A DNA stretch of 64,000 bases. It comes from Wolbachia endosymbiont (group A) of Anomoia purmunda (lineage in GTDB: Bacteria; Pseudomonadota; Alphaproteobacteria; Rickettsiales; Anaplasmataceae). The position numbers and the translations under genes were made by a program. The DNA lies in NCBI RefSeq assembly GCF_947251545.1, contig NZ_OX366362.1, positions 248,001 through 312,000 on the forward strand, in the 5' to 3' direction. Position 1 is the stretch's first letter, and every line of letters begins with the position of its first letter. The notes beneath the pieces were generated by a model. It was not told the DNA's origin. It ran no database searches and saw only the letters and a program-made list of their open reading frames with translations. Shown in pieces: positions 20,762 through 31,840 of this stretch.

Positions 20762-20926
20762 CTCTAATAACTTTTTTTGGTTAAATCCTGCAATTTTAGT
20801 TAGATCCCTAGAATTGTTTCTGCTTTTAACTTTACCTTTTCCTGTAACACCTGCTGTTTGTGGAATAGGTTTTCTAAGTAGATTAATTATATATTACCTC
20901 ACATGAATAACTAATCTAGTATAGTA

Positions 20927-22834
20927 TTAGACAACAATTTTGCCAAGTAAATTATTTAGTCTCTTAGCAAACAGGCTTGCATCATCCATCTCTTCACCTT
21001 CCACGATGCAAGCTTGGTAAAATAATAAATGAATCATGTCCTCCAATGTTGGGTTTTCACCACTTTCAGTATGGGATTTCATTATGCTTTTTATTACAGG
21101 ATGCTTAGTATTTATTTCCAGCACCTTTGGCGTGCGGTAGTTTAGCTGCTTTTGTTCACGCAAAAAACGTTCCATGCGAAGATCCATAGCACCTTCATCA
21201 ACCGCTAGGCATACGGGACTATCAGTCAATTTTTTGGAGATTTTTACGCTTTTTACTGAATCTCCGAGCACTGTGGTAAAATATTGCAGTATAGTTTCCT
21301 CAGTTTTTTCTCCATTCGATTTATTTTCTTCATCTTTCTTATCTTCTTCTGAAGAGAATTTTTCCAAATCAACATCTGCGCGGGTTACAGACTTGATTTT
21401 CTGATCTTTGTATTCATGAATTACACTAGTCCAGAAATCATCAACTGGATCAACAAATAGGAGCACTTCTAGTCCTTTACTGACGAATCCTTCAAGTTGT
21501 GGACTGTTTTTCACTGAATCGAGGCTATTTCCGGTGAGGTAATAGATATGCTCCTGCTCAGGCTTCATTCTGCTTATATAGTCATCAATGCTGACTAATT
21601 TCTCATCACCAGTGCTCTGAAATCTGCAAATTGAGAGCAGCGCTTCTCTCTCATCAGTTGGCATAGCTTCACAAAGACCCTCTTTTAATACTGCACCAAA
21701 ATTGGTCCAGAATTTTGTGTACTCTTCCAAATTCTCTTTTGCCTTTTTACCGAGCTCTGATATCGCGCGTTTAGTGAGGGATTTCCTGATTTGCTCAACA
21801 ACACGATTATTTTGCAGCGTTTCTCTGCTGATATTAAGAGGCAAGTCCGGTGAATCAACAATACCTTTCAGAAAACGTAAATACTGCGGTATGATCTGTA
21901 CGTTATCTTCAGTGATAAATACTTTATTTACATATAACTTCACAGAGCAACGTCTATCTGGATGAAATAAATCAAAAGGTTTAATAGAGGGAACATAAAG
22001 CAAATTTGTATATTCTATTGCACCTTCATTTTTATTATGCAATATCATCCAAGGCTCCCCGCCAACGTGGGCAACACTGCGGAAAAAATCGTTGTGCTCC
22101 TCTTGAGTAACGTCATTTTTTGGCTTAGTCCAAATTGCAGCCTTACTGTTTAACTTTTCACTTTTTCCTTCTTCGTCTATGAATTCAACAGGAAAATTTA
22201 TGTGATCAGAGTAAGTAGTGACAATGTTTTCAACACGAAATTTATCTAAAAACCCGTTTTCTTCAGGATGCATAATGAGTGTAATTTTAGTTCCACGAGA
22301 AATTTGATTGTCTAGTTTACTTATCGAATACTCTCCATCTCCCTTGGATTGCCAGACCCAAGACTCCTCTTCTCCAGCTTTTCTTGATTCTACTATTACT
22401 TCTGATGCAACCATAAAGCTTGAGTAAAAACCAACACCAAACTTCCCAATCAGCTCCACAGCTTGGCTTGAATCCTTGCTATTCTTAATCGCATCTAAGA
22501 ACTTTTGCGTACCAGAGCTTGCAATTGTACCAAGGTTGTCTATTAAATCCTGCCTGTTCATTCCGATGCCATTATCAGTGATATATAGCTCGTTCTTATC
22601 TTTATTGGAGCTGATAGTGATTTTTAATTCATCACTCAAATCTAGCAAATTAGGATTTAGTTGAGATTCATAACGCAACTTATCACATGCATCCGATGCA
22701 TTTGATATTAATTCACGCAGAAAAATGTATTTATTGGTGTAAAGTGAGTGAATCACTATATTCAGTACTTTCCCTACCTCAGCGTCAAATTTTAAATTTT
22801 CAGTTTCTTGTATGTTATGCATTGTGAGCTCCAT
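20927..22834 (-). CDS. htpG: Molecular chaperone HtpG (Hsp90)
   Basis: ATP-dependent chaperone with the full domain order: N-terminal GHKL ATPase ([41 protein letters not shown]), middle domain ([41 protein letters not shown] region) and C-terminal dimerisation domain. 635 aa is normal. The family start is more likely the methionine at codon 5 ([17 protein letters not shown]) than the first one. No heat-shock promoter was identified in the short upstream gap. Confidence 0.95.
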   Translation of the reverse strand: MELTMHNIQETENLKFDAEVGKVLNIVIHSLYTNKYIFLRELISNASDACDKLRYESQLNPNLLDLSDELKITISSNKDKNELYITDNGIGMNRQDLIDNLGTIASSGTQKFLDAIKNSKDSSQAVELIGKFGVGFYSSFMVASEVIVESRKAGEEESWVWQSKGDGEYSISKLDNQISRGTKITLIMHPEENGFLDKFRVENIVTTYSDHINFPVEFIDEEGKSEKLNSKAAIWTKPKNDVTQEEHNDFFRSVAHVGGEPWMILHNKNEGAIEYTNLLYVPSIKPFDLFHPDRRCSVKLYVNKVFITEDNVQIIPQYLRFLKGIVDSPDLPLNISRETLQNNRVVEQIRKSLTKRAISELGKKAKENLEEYTKFWTNFGAVLKEGLCEAMPTDEREALLSICRFQSTGDEKLVSIDDYISRMKPEQEHIYYLTGNSLDSVKNSPQLEGFVSKGLEVLLFVDPVDDFWTSVIHEYKDQKIKSVTRADVDLEKFSSEEDKKDEENKSNGEKTEETILQYFTTVLGDSVKSVKISKKLTDSPVCLAVDEGAMDLRMERFLREQKQLNYRTPKVLEINTKHPVIKSIMKSHTESGENPTLEDMIHLLFYQACIVEGEEMDDASLFAKRLNNLLGKIVV

Positions 22835-22948
22835 TATTTGCCTACTACCCTAATAATTTAAGTATTGAATCACGATCTTTCAAGGTCACGTACACCAAAA
22901 TTAATGTGGGTTTAGTTATTATGACACCCAATTTATGGGATCTCTTGC

Positions 22949-23446
22949 ATAACAAACTTTTGGCAGCGCATCGGATGAAACGAAAAAACTTACTTGACAC
23001 CCTTCGCCAGCGCCCTTATCATGATAGTGAAGCTATTGTATTTGCTTTCGCCAATCTGCAGATTAAAAGGTAACGATTACTTAATGTATCGGCGTCTTAT
23101 GTTCAATTTTTTGCAGTATATAGATACTGTATGTCTTTACAAAACTTCATCTACATCTAGATTTTTATCTAAATAAGCTGAACGCGCTTATAAAGCGTTA
23201 CAAGACATCAAAAAATGCCAATACTCGACAGAGATAGTAAAAGACTAGCTAACTCGGGGATTCTTTGTCTTTTTTTCTGCTTAGTAAACTTCTTAAACAT
23301 TTGCAGCGTAAGTTAGTTGCAATTAAAAGCAGCTTAATCTTGCTTGTCAAGCGTTTAAAACATAAAAAACGCCAATATTTTAAAGCGGATAATAACCCCA
23401 GGGCTTCTTTTGCCTTTTTTTTCGCTTGGTAAATTTCTTAATATTT
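22949..23446 (+). repeat. Three-copy promoter-bearing repeat, copy 2 (uninterrupted)
   Basis: Full-length copy of the repeat at 8319 and 48391. It begins with cttttggcagcgcatcggat, also seen before copy 3 but missing in copy 1. It has the TTGACA/TATCAT promoter (22994-23022), the 30-codon frame from about 23084, and the two T-tract subrepeats. It lies in the 1-kb gap upstream of htpG. Confidence 0.8.
22994..23022 (+). promoter_or_regulatory. Sigma70-type promoter in repeat copy 2
   Basis: TTGACA at 22994-22999, 17-bp spacer, TATCAT at 23017-23022. Confidence 0.7.
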
Positions 23447-23460
23447 ATGGCTAAACGACA

Positions 23461-23826
23461 ACCGTCATCCCGCTGCTTGTTAGCGGCTAAGGGATACCGC
23501 GAATGAATCGCGGTATGAAGTAGGACTGCTGTCATTCCAGTGCTCCTTTTTTTGTCATCCCAGTCTGGGATCTATTTTGCATGTAACTCCAATTGTGTTT
23601 TGGCATAAAACGCGACGCGTATTAGACTTGTTTGCAAGCAAAGCTTGCTAGATCCCAGTGTCACGGACTGGGATGACAAGAAGAGGGCACTGGGATGACA
23701 GGGGAGGGAGGCTACTTGGATGACACCATTCTTTTTCCTGGATCCCAGTGTCAAGCACTGGGATAACATCATCATAAAGGAACCAGTGTCAGCTACTTGA
23801 ATGACATCATAGGGGCGCTGGGATTA
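23461..23826. repeat. Cluster of palindromic elements
   Basis: Non-coding. It holds the second palindrome family (gtcatcccgctgcttgttag with the ataccgcg..cgcggtat core, 23465-23525) and several degenerate copies of the ccagtg..cactgg family to 23826, where an IS4 element begins. No gene seen. Confidence 0.8.
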
Positions 23827-25139
23827 CCATACGCGTCAAGTTAAGGAAAAGTGTAAGTAAAATTGATAGAGTGAAGGAAAAGAATAAGGTATAAGTTCTT
23901 CTTGGATATGTGAATGAGAGAACTTACAATGGACAGAATAGCTTGCTTATCAAAAGACCTCAATGAATTCTTTAATGAAAAAGCAGACGAAATATCAATT
24001 GCAGTAGGTTTTATAAAAAGAAAGAGAAAACTTAATGGCTCATCATTCATAAAAGCTATGGTTTTTGGTAACATAGGAGTTGGTGATTGCAGCATAGAAA
24101 CAATGTGCCAATTGCTAAATGAAGACTCGATAGAAATTACAAAACAGGGTTTGGATTATATTAGCCTGCCCAGTAGCATGGAAGATATGTACAAAGGATA
24201 TGGGAGTAGCTATAGAGATTGTGAGAGTAATACCAAATCAGGAATAAAGCTGCAGTTAGTCTTTGATTACCTGAACCAAGCGCTAGATAAGTTAAATTTA
24301 ATAGAAGGAATAAGGTCGGATCAAGGTTATAGGGATTATCTGAACGGTTTATCAGCCAATGATTTGCTAATATTTGATTTGTGCTACTTTGTGCCTAGTT
24401 CTTTTAAACAGATTGATGAAGCAGGTGCATATTTTGTTAGTCGTTATAAGTCTGATACCAATATATATGATATAGAAACAAATCAAAAAATAGAGTTGTT
24501 GGAATGTTTAGAAGGTCAATCCCTTCTAGAGATGGAAGTGCTATTAGGAAAAGAAGTAAAAATTAAAGTGAGAATTATATGTCAAAAATTAACTGAAGAA
24601 CAGTCTATAATTAGAAGAAGAAGGGCTAATAAGTTAGCAAAATCACATGGATATACATCTTCTCAAAAGAATCAAAAATTGCTGGATTGGTCGATATTCA
24701 TAACTAACGTTCCAGAGAGTAAAATCAGCGCTGAACAAGTATTAACAGTTTACAGGGTAAGATGGCAGATTGAATTATTATTTAAATTGTATAAGAGTCA
24801 CATCAGGCTTGACGAACTTAAAGGAAAACCATACAGAGTATTATGTGAACTATACGCTAAATTGTGCGCAATTCTTATATTTCATGGAATAGTTGGTTGT
24901 ATAAAACTGAAAGAGAATACAGAGCTGAGTTTAACAAAGGCATTCATTGAATTAAAAAGAAGGATTAGGGAGTTGTTTTTAGCGTTAAGCAGTAAAATTA
25001 ATAATTTGAGAATTTTCCTGAAAAAACTTACCACAGACTGGTCACAATTTTCTGTGAAAGACAGATATAGAAAAACTAGAGTATCCACCTTAAGTTCATT
25101 GAATTTTCTTACCCTTGCTTCTTAACTTGACACGTATGG
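23827..25139 (+). mobile_element. IS4-family element, copy 1 (1313 bp)
   Basis: 19-bp terminal inverted repeats, ccatacgcgtcaagttaag at the left and its complement with one mismatch at the right (cttaacttgacacgtatgg, 25121-25139). No target duplication is visible in the flanks. It is almost identical to the element at 41763-43072. Confidence 0.9.
23914..25125 (+). CDS. IS4-family transposase, copy 1
   Basis: 403-aa transposase with the IS4 Y-R-E-K signature YRVRWQIELLFKLYKS near residues 290-305 and a second-aspartate region LLIFDLCYF at 151-159. In the sister copy this reads DLGYF, the usual family form, so Gly157 has become Cys here beside the presumed catalytic Asp155. The N-terminal region passes from KQGLD directly to YISLPSSMED at about residues 77-87, with no recognisable first DDE aspartate motif; I suspect an ancestral internal deletion shared by both copies. 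The protein may start at MDRIACLS (codon 6). Confidence 0.8.
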   Translation: MRELTMDRIACLSKDLNEFFNEKADEISIAVGFIKRKRKLNGSSFIKAMVFGNIGVGDCSIETMCQLLNEDSIEITKQGLDYISLPSSMEDMYKGYGSSYRDCESNTKSGIKLQLVFDYLNQALDKLNLIEGIRSDQGYRDYLNGLSANDLLIFDLCYFVPSSFKQIDEAGAYFVSRYKSDTNIYDIETNQKIELLECLEGQSLLEMEVLLGKEVKIKVRIICQKLTEEQSIIRRRRANKLAKSHGYTSSQKNQKLLDWSIFITNVPESKISAEQVLTVYRVRWQIELLFKLYKSHIRLDELKGKPYRVLCELYAKLCAILIFHGIVGCIKLKENTELSLTKAFIELKRRIRELFLALSSKINNLRIFLKKLTTDWSQFSVKDRYRKTRVSTLSSLNFLTLAS

Positions 25140-25224
25140 TCATTCAAGTAGCCCCTCCCTGCCATCTAAGTAGCCTTCTTCTCCTATCATCCCAGCACCT
25201 TCTTCCTGTTATCTGAGTAGCTGA

Positions 25225-25494
25225 CACTGTACGAACATTGTCTATCAGGAGGATGTCATCCAAGTAGCCCTGACTACTTGGATCCAGAAGACTTAATTTC
25301 AACCAAGTGGCTGCATAATAAAGGCTGGATTCCAGACTGGAATGACAGCAGTCCTACGTCATACCGCGATTCATTCGCGGTATCTCTAGATCCCGCTAAC
25401 AAGTAGCGGGATGACGATTGTCAGGGTGTAATCCCAGTGCCCAGACACTGGGATTACACCACTTGCCACGCAAATTGCAATGTTCGTACAGTTA
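25225..25494. mobile_element. MITE-like element cut by a group II intron
   Basis: Terminal inverted repeats: actgtacgaacattg at the left (25226-25240) and caatgttcgtacagtt at the right (25478-25493). The inside holds palindromic elements of both families (25255-25300, 25375-25430, 25430-25460). The right end runs straight into the intron that starts at 25495. 25140-25224 holds further palindrome fragments only. Confidence 0.7.
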
Positions 25495-26231
25495 GTGCGA
25501 CCCGAAAGTCGTGATTTTGTGATGGTTAAATTCCATCTTCCCTAGACATCAGGGATAATGTATGTCTCACATTTTAGAGAGTGGCAACCTCTAGGATGCA
25601 AGCATGAGATAAAAGCAGGTAACACTAAACCTTATAGTGAATCCCTGCAAACAGAGTTAGATATGGTTACGAGAGGAACCAATGCCTGAATTGTCGTAAC
25701 GAACGATATGCGAAATAAGGTTGGTTAACGCATAGACCAAAAGGTACGGAGAAAATGGATAATTAGAACTTGACTGGTCTGATTAAGATGTTTCCCATCT
25801 CCCGGCAAAAAGTTGGAACCTAAGTCTAACATGAAACAATTTTATGGAACGGAGTAACATTATAGATGCTCTTATTCTTTAAGCAGGGAGCCACCCGTAT
25901 GCACCTATAATGAGGGATTGTCTAAGAAGCCAAGGCCTAAAGTAATGTTTAGGATATGCTGACGTGGACACTGTAATTTGGAAGGTAAAGTTGTGAGTAG
26001 TGGTTAATATGTTATGAGCCAACATTAAGTGTTAGGTATGAATGAATACGACTTCTCTAGTAGTATAGAGAATGCTGTATTTAAGCTATAAAAACAAATT
26101 TACCAAGCTTTGAAATGTTAATTACATGGAGAAGTATGTATGACAAACACCAAGTTAGAGAGAAGCCGGATGTGGTGAAAGTCACAAGTCCGTTTTTGAA
26201 GTCGAGTGGGGAGAGGTGACTTTCCTCACTT
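25495..26231 (+). ncRNA. ORF-less group II intron (domains I-VI)
   Basis: Begins with the group II 5' motif GTGCGAC at 25495. Near the 3' end there is a 34-nt domain V-like hairpin at about 26163-26196: AAGCCGGAT on the 5' side, a GAAA tetraloop, a bulge, and AGTCCGTTTT on the 3' side, with the AGC triad in place. It is followed by a domain VI-like stem (agtgggga / tcctcact, about 26205-26230). The catalytic-stem pair that is normally C4-G31 is C-T here, so splicing may be weak or lost. Between the ends there is no open frame long enough for a reverse transcriptase/maturase, so any mobility would need protein from another copy. The 3' boundary is approximate. Confidence 0.75.
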
Positions 26232-26338
26232 AGATAACTGTGTCAAGCCTAAAAGTAGTTAGCTAATAGGTTTAATAAAAATTCACATATACAGGAAAGA
26301 TTGGTAACATTACTTGAATAGAGACCGTTATTGTAATT

Positions 26339-29300
26339 ATGCCGAAACGCACAGATATAGAATCTATATTAGTAATAGGAGCAGGCCCAATAGTTATAGG
26401 TCAGGCATGCGAGTTTGACTATTCTGGAACGCAAAGCTGTAAAGTATTAAAAAGTGAAGGTTATAAAGTCATTTTGGTTAACTCCAACCCCGCAACTATA
26501 ATGACAGATCCTGAATTCTCTGATGCAACTTATATTGAGCCGGTACTGCCTGAAATCATAGAGAAAATTATAATTAAGGAGAGGCCAGACGCAATATTGC
26601 CAACAATGGGCGGGCAAACAGCACTCAATTGCGCAATAAAACTTGCAGATGATGGAGTGTTAGACAAATACAATGTAGAATTAATAGGGGTAAACAGAGA
26701 AGCAATAAAAAAAGCAGAGGATAGAGAGTTATTCCGTAAGTCCATGGATAGAATAGGACTGAAATACCCCAAAAGTATCATTATAAAAAATCAAGAACAA
26801 ATAAAAAAGGCTTTGGATTACGTTGGATTACCAGCAATCATTCGTTCATCATTCACTCTTGGTGGCGCAGGTAGTGGCATAGCATATAATAAAGAGGAGT
26901 TTTTCAATATCGCAGAAAGTGCTCTCAAAATTTCGCCAATAAATGAAGTTCAGATAGATGAATCAATTATCGGCTGGAAAGAATATGAAATGGAAGTTAT
27001 CCGCGATTGTAAAGATAACTGCATAATAGTCTGTTCGATAGAAAATGTTGATCCGATGGGAGTGCACACTGGGGATAGCATAACTGTTGCTCCTGCTTTG
27101 ACTCTGCGTGACGTAGAATACCAACAGATGAGAAATGCATCTATAGCAGTGCTGAGAGAAATTGATGTTAGTGCCGGCGGTGCAAATGTTCAGTTTGCAG
27201 TGAATCCTAAAGAAGATGGAAGCCTTGTTGTAATTGAAATGAATCCAAGGGTTTCTCGCTCTTCTGCACTTGCTTCAAAAGCAACAGGCTATCCTATTGC
27301 AAAAGTTGTAACTAAACTTGCTATTGGCTATTCGCTCGATGAAATACGTAACGACTGTGCTCCAATAATACCAGCAGCATTCGAACCAGTGATTGATTAT
27401 ATCGTTACTAAAATCCCTCGATTTGAGTTTGAGAAATTTAAGGGAACGAATTGTGAACTATCAACTTCCATGAAATCAGTGGGAGAAGTAATGTCTATAG
27501 GCCGCACTTTTAATGAGTCACTGCAGAAAGCTTTTCGTTCACTTGAAACTGATCTTACAGGACTTGATGAAGTATTTCCTGAGAACATTGATATTGATCA
27601 CGTAAAATCTCAATTAGCAAAATTGCTGCCAAACAGATTACTGATTGCTGCTGACGCAATGCGCCACGGAATTAGCATAGAAGAAATAAATTCGATTACA
27701 GGATATGACTTATGGTTTCTGCAAAATATACAGCAAATCATCTTGGCTGAACAAAAAATCAAGGAAAACGGCCTTCCTGAAACTGCATATGAAATGTTAG
27801 AGCTGAAAAAAATGGGATTTTCAGATGCAAGATTAGCAAAGTTAAGTAATAGATCTACCTCTGTCATCCCAGTACCCTCTAATGTCATCCCAGTGCGTGA
27901 CACTGGGATCCAGCCAGCGTTACACGCTGGAGATCGAGTAAAACAAATTGAGGAAATAAGAAAAAAATTTGGCATTAAACAAGTTTATAAGCGTGTAGAC
28001 ACCTGTGCAGCTGAATTTGAATCGAGCACTGCTTATATGTATGGCTGTTATGAGGGTGATGTTGAAAATAAAACGGAATGTGAGGCGAATATTTCTGACC
28101 GAGAAAAGGTTGTCATTTTAGGAAGTGGTCCAAATCGCATTGGTCAAGGTATTGAGTTTGATTATGCATGCGTACATGCAGCTTCTGCCGCCAAAGAAAT
28201 GGGGTATGAAACAATAATGATCAACTGTAATCCAGAAACCGTTTCAACTGACTACGATACCGCTGATCGTTTATATTTTGCACCACTGATTGCAGATGAT
28301 GTGCTTGAAATACTAAGTAAAGAGCAAGAAAATGGCACACTGGTTGGTGTAATAGTTCAAATAGGTGGTCAAACACCTTTAAAGTTAGCCAAAGTGCTTA
28401 ACGAGAGAGGTTTCAAAATTCTGGGAACTTCGTTTGATTCTATTGACCTTGCAGAAGATCGCATGAGGTTTAAAAACCTTGCTTTGCAACTTAATTTAAA
28501 ACAACCTGAAAATTCTATCTGCCATTCAGTAGAAGAAGCGTTAACCAACGCAGAAAAGGTGGGGTTTCCACTAGTAGTCAGGCCATCATATGTCCTTGGC
28601 GGTCAGTCTATGTCGATTAGACACGATACTCAGAGCTTCAAAGAGTATGTCTTGAATCAAACCAAAATTTTTGAACACGGATCGCTGCTTCTTGATAAAT
28701 TTTTAGTCAATGCAGTTGAGGTTGACGTTGATGCTGTATGTGATGGGGAAAAAGTTTTTATTGCAGCGGTCATGGAGCATATTGAAGAAGCTGGTATCCA
28801 CTCTGGCGATTCAACGTGCTCAATACCAACAAATACATTGAGTAACAAAGTAATAAAAGAGATTAAGCTACAAACTGAAAAAATAGCTCTTGCACTAGAA
28901 GTGAAAGGTCTGATAAACATTCAGTTTGCTGTTCAAGAGAGTGATGTATACATACTTGAAGTGAATCTAAGGGCTAGTCGCACAGTTCCTTTTATTTCCA
29001 AAGTAATTAACATCCCTATTGCAAAACTTGCCACTCAAGTTATTTTGGGTAAAAAATTGAATCAGGAAAACAAGCCTTTCAATCATTTTGCAGTTAAAGC
29101 TGCTGTTTTTCCATTCACGCGCTTTTCGGGAATTGATATTCTACTTGGTCCTGAAATGAAATCAACAGGAGAAGTGATGGGAATTGACTCATCTTTCGAA
29201 GCTGCACTTGCAAAAGTGCATATGGCTGCAGGATACAAGTTACCAACAGAAGGAGCAGCTCTGGTTTCAGTAAAAGATGATGATAAAGAGTATATATTGC

Positions 29301-29647
29301 CTGTTGTACGAATGTTGAAAGAACTGAGTTTTGAAATATATGCCACCAAAGGCACAGCTTTGTATCTGAACAATAACGGCATTGCTGCAAAAGCTGTAAA
29401 TAAAGTGAGAGAAGGAAGACCCCACATAGTTGATATGCTCAAAGATGGAAAAATAAATCTAGTGATCAATACCTCAAAAGGTGTGAAATCAGTTTCAGAT
29501 AGCAAAGATATCAGGAGAACTGCTATTTTGCAAAATATAGCTTACAGTACCACAGCTTCTGGGAGTAAAGCGTTAGTGCTTGCAATTCAATATGTAAAGA
29601 ATAGCAAATTGGAAGTGAAATCATTACAGCAGATACAAAACGTTTAA
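26339..29647 (+). CDS. carB: Carbamoyl-phosphate synthase large subunit
   Basis: Makes carbamoyl phosphate from bicarbonate, ammonia (from CarA glutaminase) and two ATP for pyrimidine and arginine synthesis. 1102 aa with the two-fold ATP-grasp layout: [54 protein letters not shown] in the first half, and [40 protein letters not shown] in the second, then the MGS-like regulatory domain. A palindromic repeat inserts about 26 residues in frame around 506-531, in the oligomerisation region between the two halves. carA is not adjacent. The gene follows the group II intron by about 100 bp. Confidence 0.95.
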   Translation: MPKRTDIESILVIGAGPIVIGQACEFDYSGTQSCKVLKSEGYKVILVNSNPATIMTDPEFSDATYIEPVLPEIIEKIIIKERPDAILPTMGGQTALNCAIKLADDGVLDKYNVELIGVNREAIKKAEDRELFRKSMDRIGLKYPKSIIIKNQEQIKKALDYVGLPAIIRSSFTLGGAGSGIAYNKEEFFNIAESALKISPINEVQIDESIIGWKEYEMEVIRDCKDNCIIVCSIENVDPMGVHTGDSITVAPALTLRDVEYQQMRNASIAVLREIDVSAGGANVQFAVNPKEDGSLVVIEMNPRVSRSSALASKATGYPIAKVVTKLAIGYSLDEIRNDCAPIIPAAFEPVIDYIVTKIPRFEFEKFKGTNCELSTSMKSVGEVMSIGRTFNESLQKAFRSLETDLTGLDEVFPENIDIDHVKSQLAKLLPNRLLIAADAMRHGISIEEINSITGYDLWFLQNIQQIILAEQKIKENGLPETAYEMLELKKMGFSDARLAKLSNRSTSVIPVPSNVIPVRDTGIQPALHAGDRVKQIEEIRKKFGIKQVYKRVDTCAAEFESSTAYMYGCYEGDVENKTECEANISDREKVVILGSGPNRIGQGIEFDYACVHAASAAKEMGYETIMINCNPETVSTDYDTADRLYFAPLIADDVLEILSKEQENGTLVGVIVQIGGQTPLKLAKVLNERGFKILGTSFDSIDLAEDRMRFKNLALQLNLKQPENSICHSVEEALTNAEKVGFPLVVRPSYVLGGQSMSIRHDTQSFKEYVLNQTKIFEHGSLLLDKFLVNAVEVDVDAVCDGEKVFIAAVMEHIEEAGIHSGDSTCSIPTNTLSNKVIKEIKLQTEKIALALEVKGLINIQFAVQESDVYILEVNLRASRTVPFISKVINIPIAKLATQVILGKKLNQENKPFNHFAVKAAVFPFTRFSGIDILLGPEMKSTGEVMGIDSSFEAALAKVHMAAGYKLPTEGAALVSVKDDDKEYILPVVRMLKELSFEIYATKGTALYLNNNGIAAKAVNKVREGRPHIVDMLKDGKINLVINTSKGVKSVSDSKDIRRTAILQNIAYSTTASGSKALVLAIQYVKNSKLEVKSLQQIQNV
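27857..27931. repeat. Palindromic element inserted in frame in carB
   Basis: Carries gtcatcccagtgcgtgacac and its complement ctgggatccag, plus an extra half element in front. It translates as [20 protein letters not shown] and keeps the frame of carB. Confidence 0.9.
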
Positions 29648-29848
29648 ATATCAAAACTAGAATAATTCACTCTCAAAATGCTAAAGAGAACATAATAAAA
29701 AGATGGAAATTTTGAAGGAAATAGTATACCTAAAGAATCAACTAGCGTAATTGAACAGCCAAATGCTACAACGAATACTCCATAATCTTACCTAGAGAAC
29801 ATTTTCCTGGACGTAGACAATCACAAAATTAAACAATAGGCCTATCTA

Positions 29849-30655
29849 TCATTCTGATGTGATTTCAGTTTTTTTTACATGCAAACTCTCTAATCCCACC
29901 TTATAGTTAGGGTAAATTAGAGAGACATTAAGATCTTTTTTAATTTTAACATTACTTACTTTTTTTGATCCTAAATAAAAACTCTGTGCATAATCTGGTA
30001 ACTCAATTGGCTCTGGAGGGCTAACATTGAGAAGCTTGGCTGCATACATTACCACTTCAGATTGTGTAGTGGGTAAATCGTCTGCACAATTGTATATTTC
30101 ACCAGGTTTCATGTTTTGCATGGAAGAAAATAGAATATTCGATATATCTTCAACGTGAATACGAGAAAAAAAATGCCCTTCTTTTTTCACATTTCTTGCT
30201 TTGCCAAGCTGCAAGTCAATTAACACATTCCTACCAGGACCGTATATTCCAGCTAAACGAAAAATATGTACAGGCAGTTTACTATTCAGCCACTTCTTTT
30301 CAGATCTAAGGCGCTTTTCTCCTCTGATTTCTATAGGTTTTGTTTCAGATTCCTCATTCACCCAATTACCAGAGTGATCACCATAGACGCTAGTTGCAGA
30401 CAAATAACCAAACCATTTAACATTTTGCAGGCAATCACCGTATCTCTCCACAACATCATCACCATCTGGAGGAATAGAAATTAAAACGTGCGTTGCGCTT
30501 TTAAGCAGATCTTGACTAACTTTCTCATAATTAAAGAGGATTACATTTTGTATATTTTTACTTCTTGATGTGCCACTGACTTTCCAGCCTAAGTTCAGTA
30601 GCTTTTTCGATAAAAATTTGGCCACATATCCATAACCAAAGCAAAACAAGTGCAT
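29849..30655 (-). CDS. SDR-family NAD(P)-dependent oxidoreductase (YeeZ-like)
   Basis: 268-aa extended short-chain dehydrogenase/epimerase-type protein. The dinucleotide-binding start is MHLFCFGYGYVAKFLSKKL (GxGxxA-like), followed by ATSVYGDHSGNWVNE (a Ser/Tyr pair where the catalytic residues lie) and FRLAGIYGPGRN, typical of the NmrA/YeeZ group. The substrate is not known. It ends 6 bp after the esterase stop side and shares its strand, so the two are probably cotranscribed. The 200 bp between carB and this gene show nothing I can name. Confidence 0.8.
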   Translation of the reverse strand: MHLFCFGYGYVAKFLSKKLLNLGWKVSGTSRSKNIQNVILFNYEKVSQDLLKSATHVLISIPPDGDDVVERYGDCLQNVKWFGYLSATSVYGDHSGNWVNEESETKPIEIRGEKRLRSEKKWLNSKLPVHIFRLAGIYGPGRNVLIDLQLGKARNVKKEGHFFSRIHVEDISNILFSSMQNMKPGEIYNCADDLPTTQSEVVMYAAKLLNVSPPEPIELPDYAQSFYLGSKKVSNVKIKKDLNVSLIYPNYKVGLESLHVKKTEITSE

Positions 30656-30660
30656 GAAAA

Positions 30661-31341
30661 TTAATTTTTAAAATTCTTCTTGATAAATTCTACTCCTAAT
30701 TTTATTCCCTCTTCATTAATAATATGCCCTAATCCATGAATTGGGTGTCCTTCAACATTTATTCCATTTTCTTTCAGAGCTTTAACCGCTAAGTCGAGGG
30801 ACGAAAAAGGTACCACGTCGTCAGCATCACCATGGATAACACATATGTTAGGTTTTGACTTGATCTCTGGTGCAGTTTTTGAAGGTGAAAGAAACCTACC
30901 AGAGTATGCAACAACTGATGCACAGGATTGAGAGCGGGTGAGAGCTGTATGTATTGCAAGCATTGCTCCTTGAGAAAATCCAACTAAAGAAAGTTGCGTA
31001 TCTTTTAAATTAAGCTCCTTTAATTTTGTATCAATGAAATGATTTACAATTGATGTAGCATTTTTTACTCCATTATATAGCGCTTCCTCACTACGATCTT
31101 CCAAACTGAACCACTGATAACCATCACCTATTTCTCTCTCAAACGGAGCATTGGGTACTGCAAAATATGAACCCAGTAAAAACTTGCTCATAACTTTGGC
31201 AAGGTGAATAAAATTATCGCCACTTGAGCCCCAACCATGTAAAAAAATAATCAAATTTTTCTTATTTCCGCCTGCACAAATTTCTGGGCCTTTAAGTTCA
31301 ATCATTTCTTTTCCTTTTACGTTTATATTTTTATTTAACAC
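30661..31341 (-). CDS. Carboxylesterase/phospholipase (COG0400 type)
   Basis: Alpha/beta-hydrolase of the small esterase family. Seen: FLHGWGSSGDNF (oxyanion region), nucleophile GFSQGAML, aspartate in VIHGDADDVVP and histidine in HGLGHIINEEG. The family start is more likely MIELKGPEICAGG at codon 14 (31302), giving 213 aa. It is upstream of and close to the SDR gene. Acts on short acyl esters in relatives; the natural substrate here is not known. Confidence 0.85.
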   Translation of the reverse strand: MLNKNINVKGKEMIELKGPEICAGGNKKNLIIFLHGWGSSGDNFIHLAKVMSKFLLGSYFAVPNAPFEREIGDGYQWFSLEDRSEEALYNGVKNATSIVNHFIDTKLKELNLKDTQLSLVGFSQGAMLAIHTALTRSQSCASVVAYSGRFLSPSKTAPEIKSKPNICVIHGDADDVVPFSSLDLAVKALKENGINVEGHPIHGLGHIINEEGIKLGVEFIKKNFKN

Positions 31342-31388
31342 TAATTTTCAAATTTGTAAAAACCCATGTGCAATTATGTACACTAGCT

Positions 31389-31585
31389 CATAACTGTATG
31401 AACATTGCAATTTGCAGGCAATTCGCGTGGCAGATGAAAGTAGCTGACACTAGAATCCAGCTTTTGATCGAAAATGTTGCATAGTGCACAATCAATTTTT
31501 CTAGATCCCAGTGTCAAGCACTGGGATGACATCATAGGGGCGCTGGGATGACACCCTCCTGCTAGACAATGTTCGTACAGCTATG
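31389..31585. mobile_element. MITE-like element
   Basis: 197 bp between inverted ends cataactgtatgaacattg and caatgttcgtacagctatg, with two inner palindromic elements. No clear target duplication at this locus. Confidence 0.7.
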
Positions 31586-31800
31586 GAATGAATCGCAGTA
31601 TTGCTGTCATTCCAGTGCTTGACACTAAAATCCAGAAGACTTAATTTCAACCAAGTGACTGCATAATAAAGGCTAGATCCCAGTGTCTGGGGACTGGGAT
31701 GACAAAAAAAGGAGCACTGGGATGACACCTCTGGGCACTGCCGTCATAAAGGAACCAGTGTCAGCTACTTGCATGACATCAGTTCGACTTACCGTCCAAC
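31586..31800. repeat. Cluster of palindromic elements
   Basis: Several degenerate copies of the ccagtg..cactgg family between the MITE-like element and the gene ending at 31841. No gene is supported here. Confidence 0.75.
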
Positions 31801-31840
31801 TAGAAAGTTGTATATAGAATGACAGAAATCCAGATGTTAT

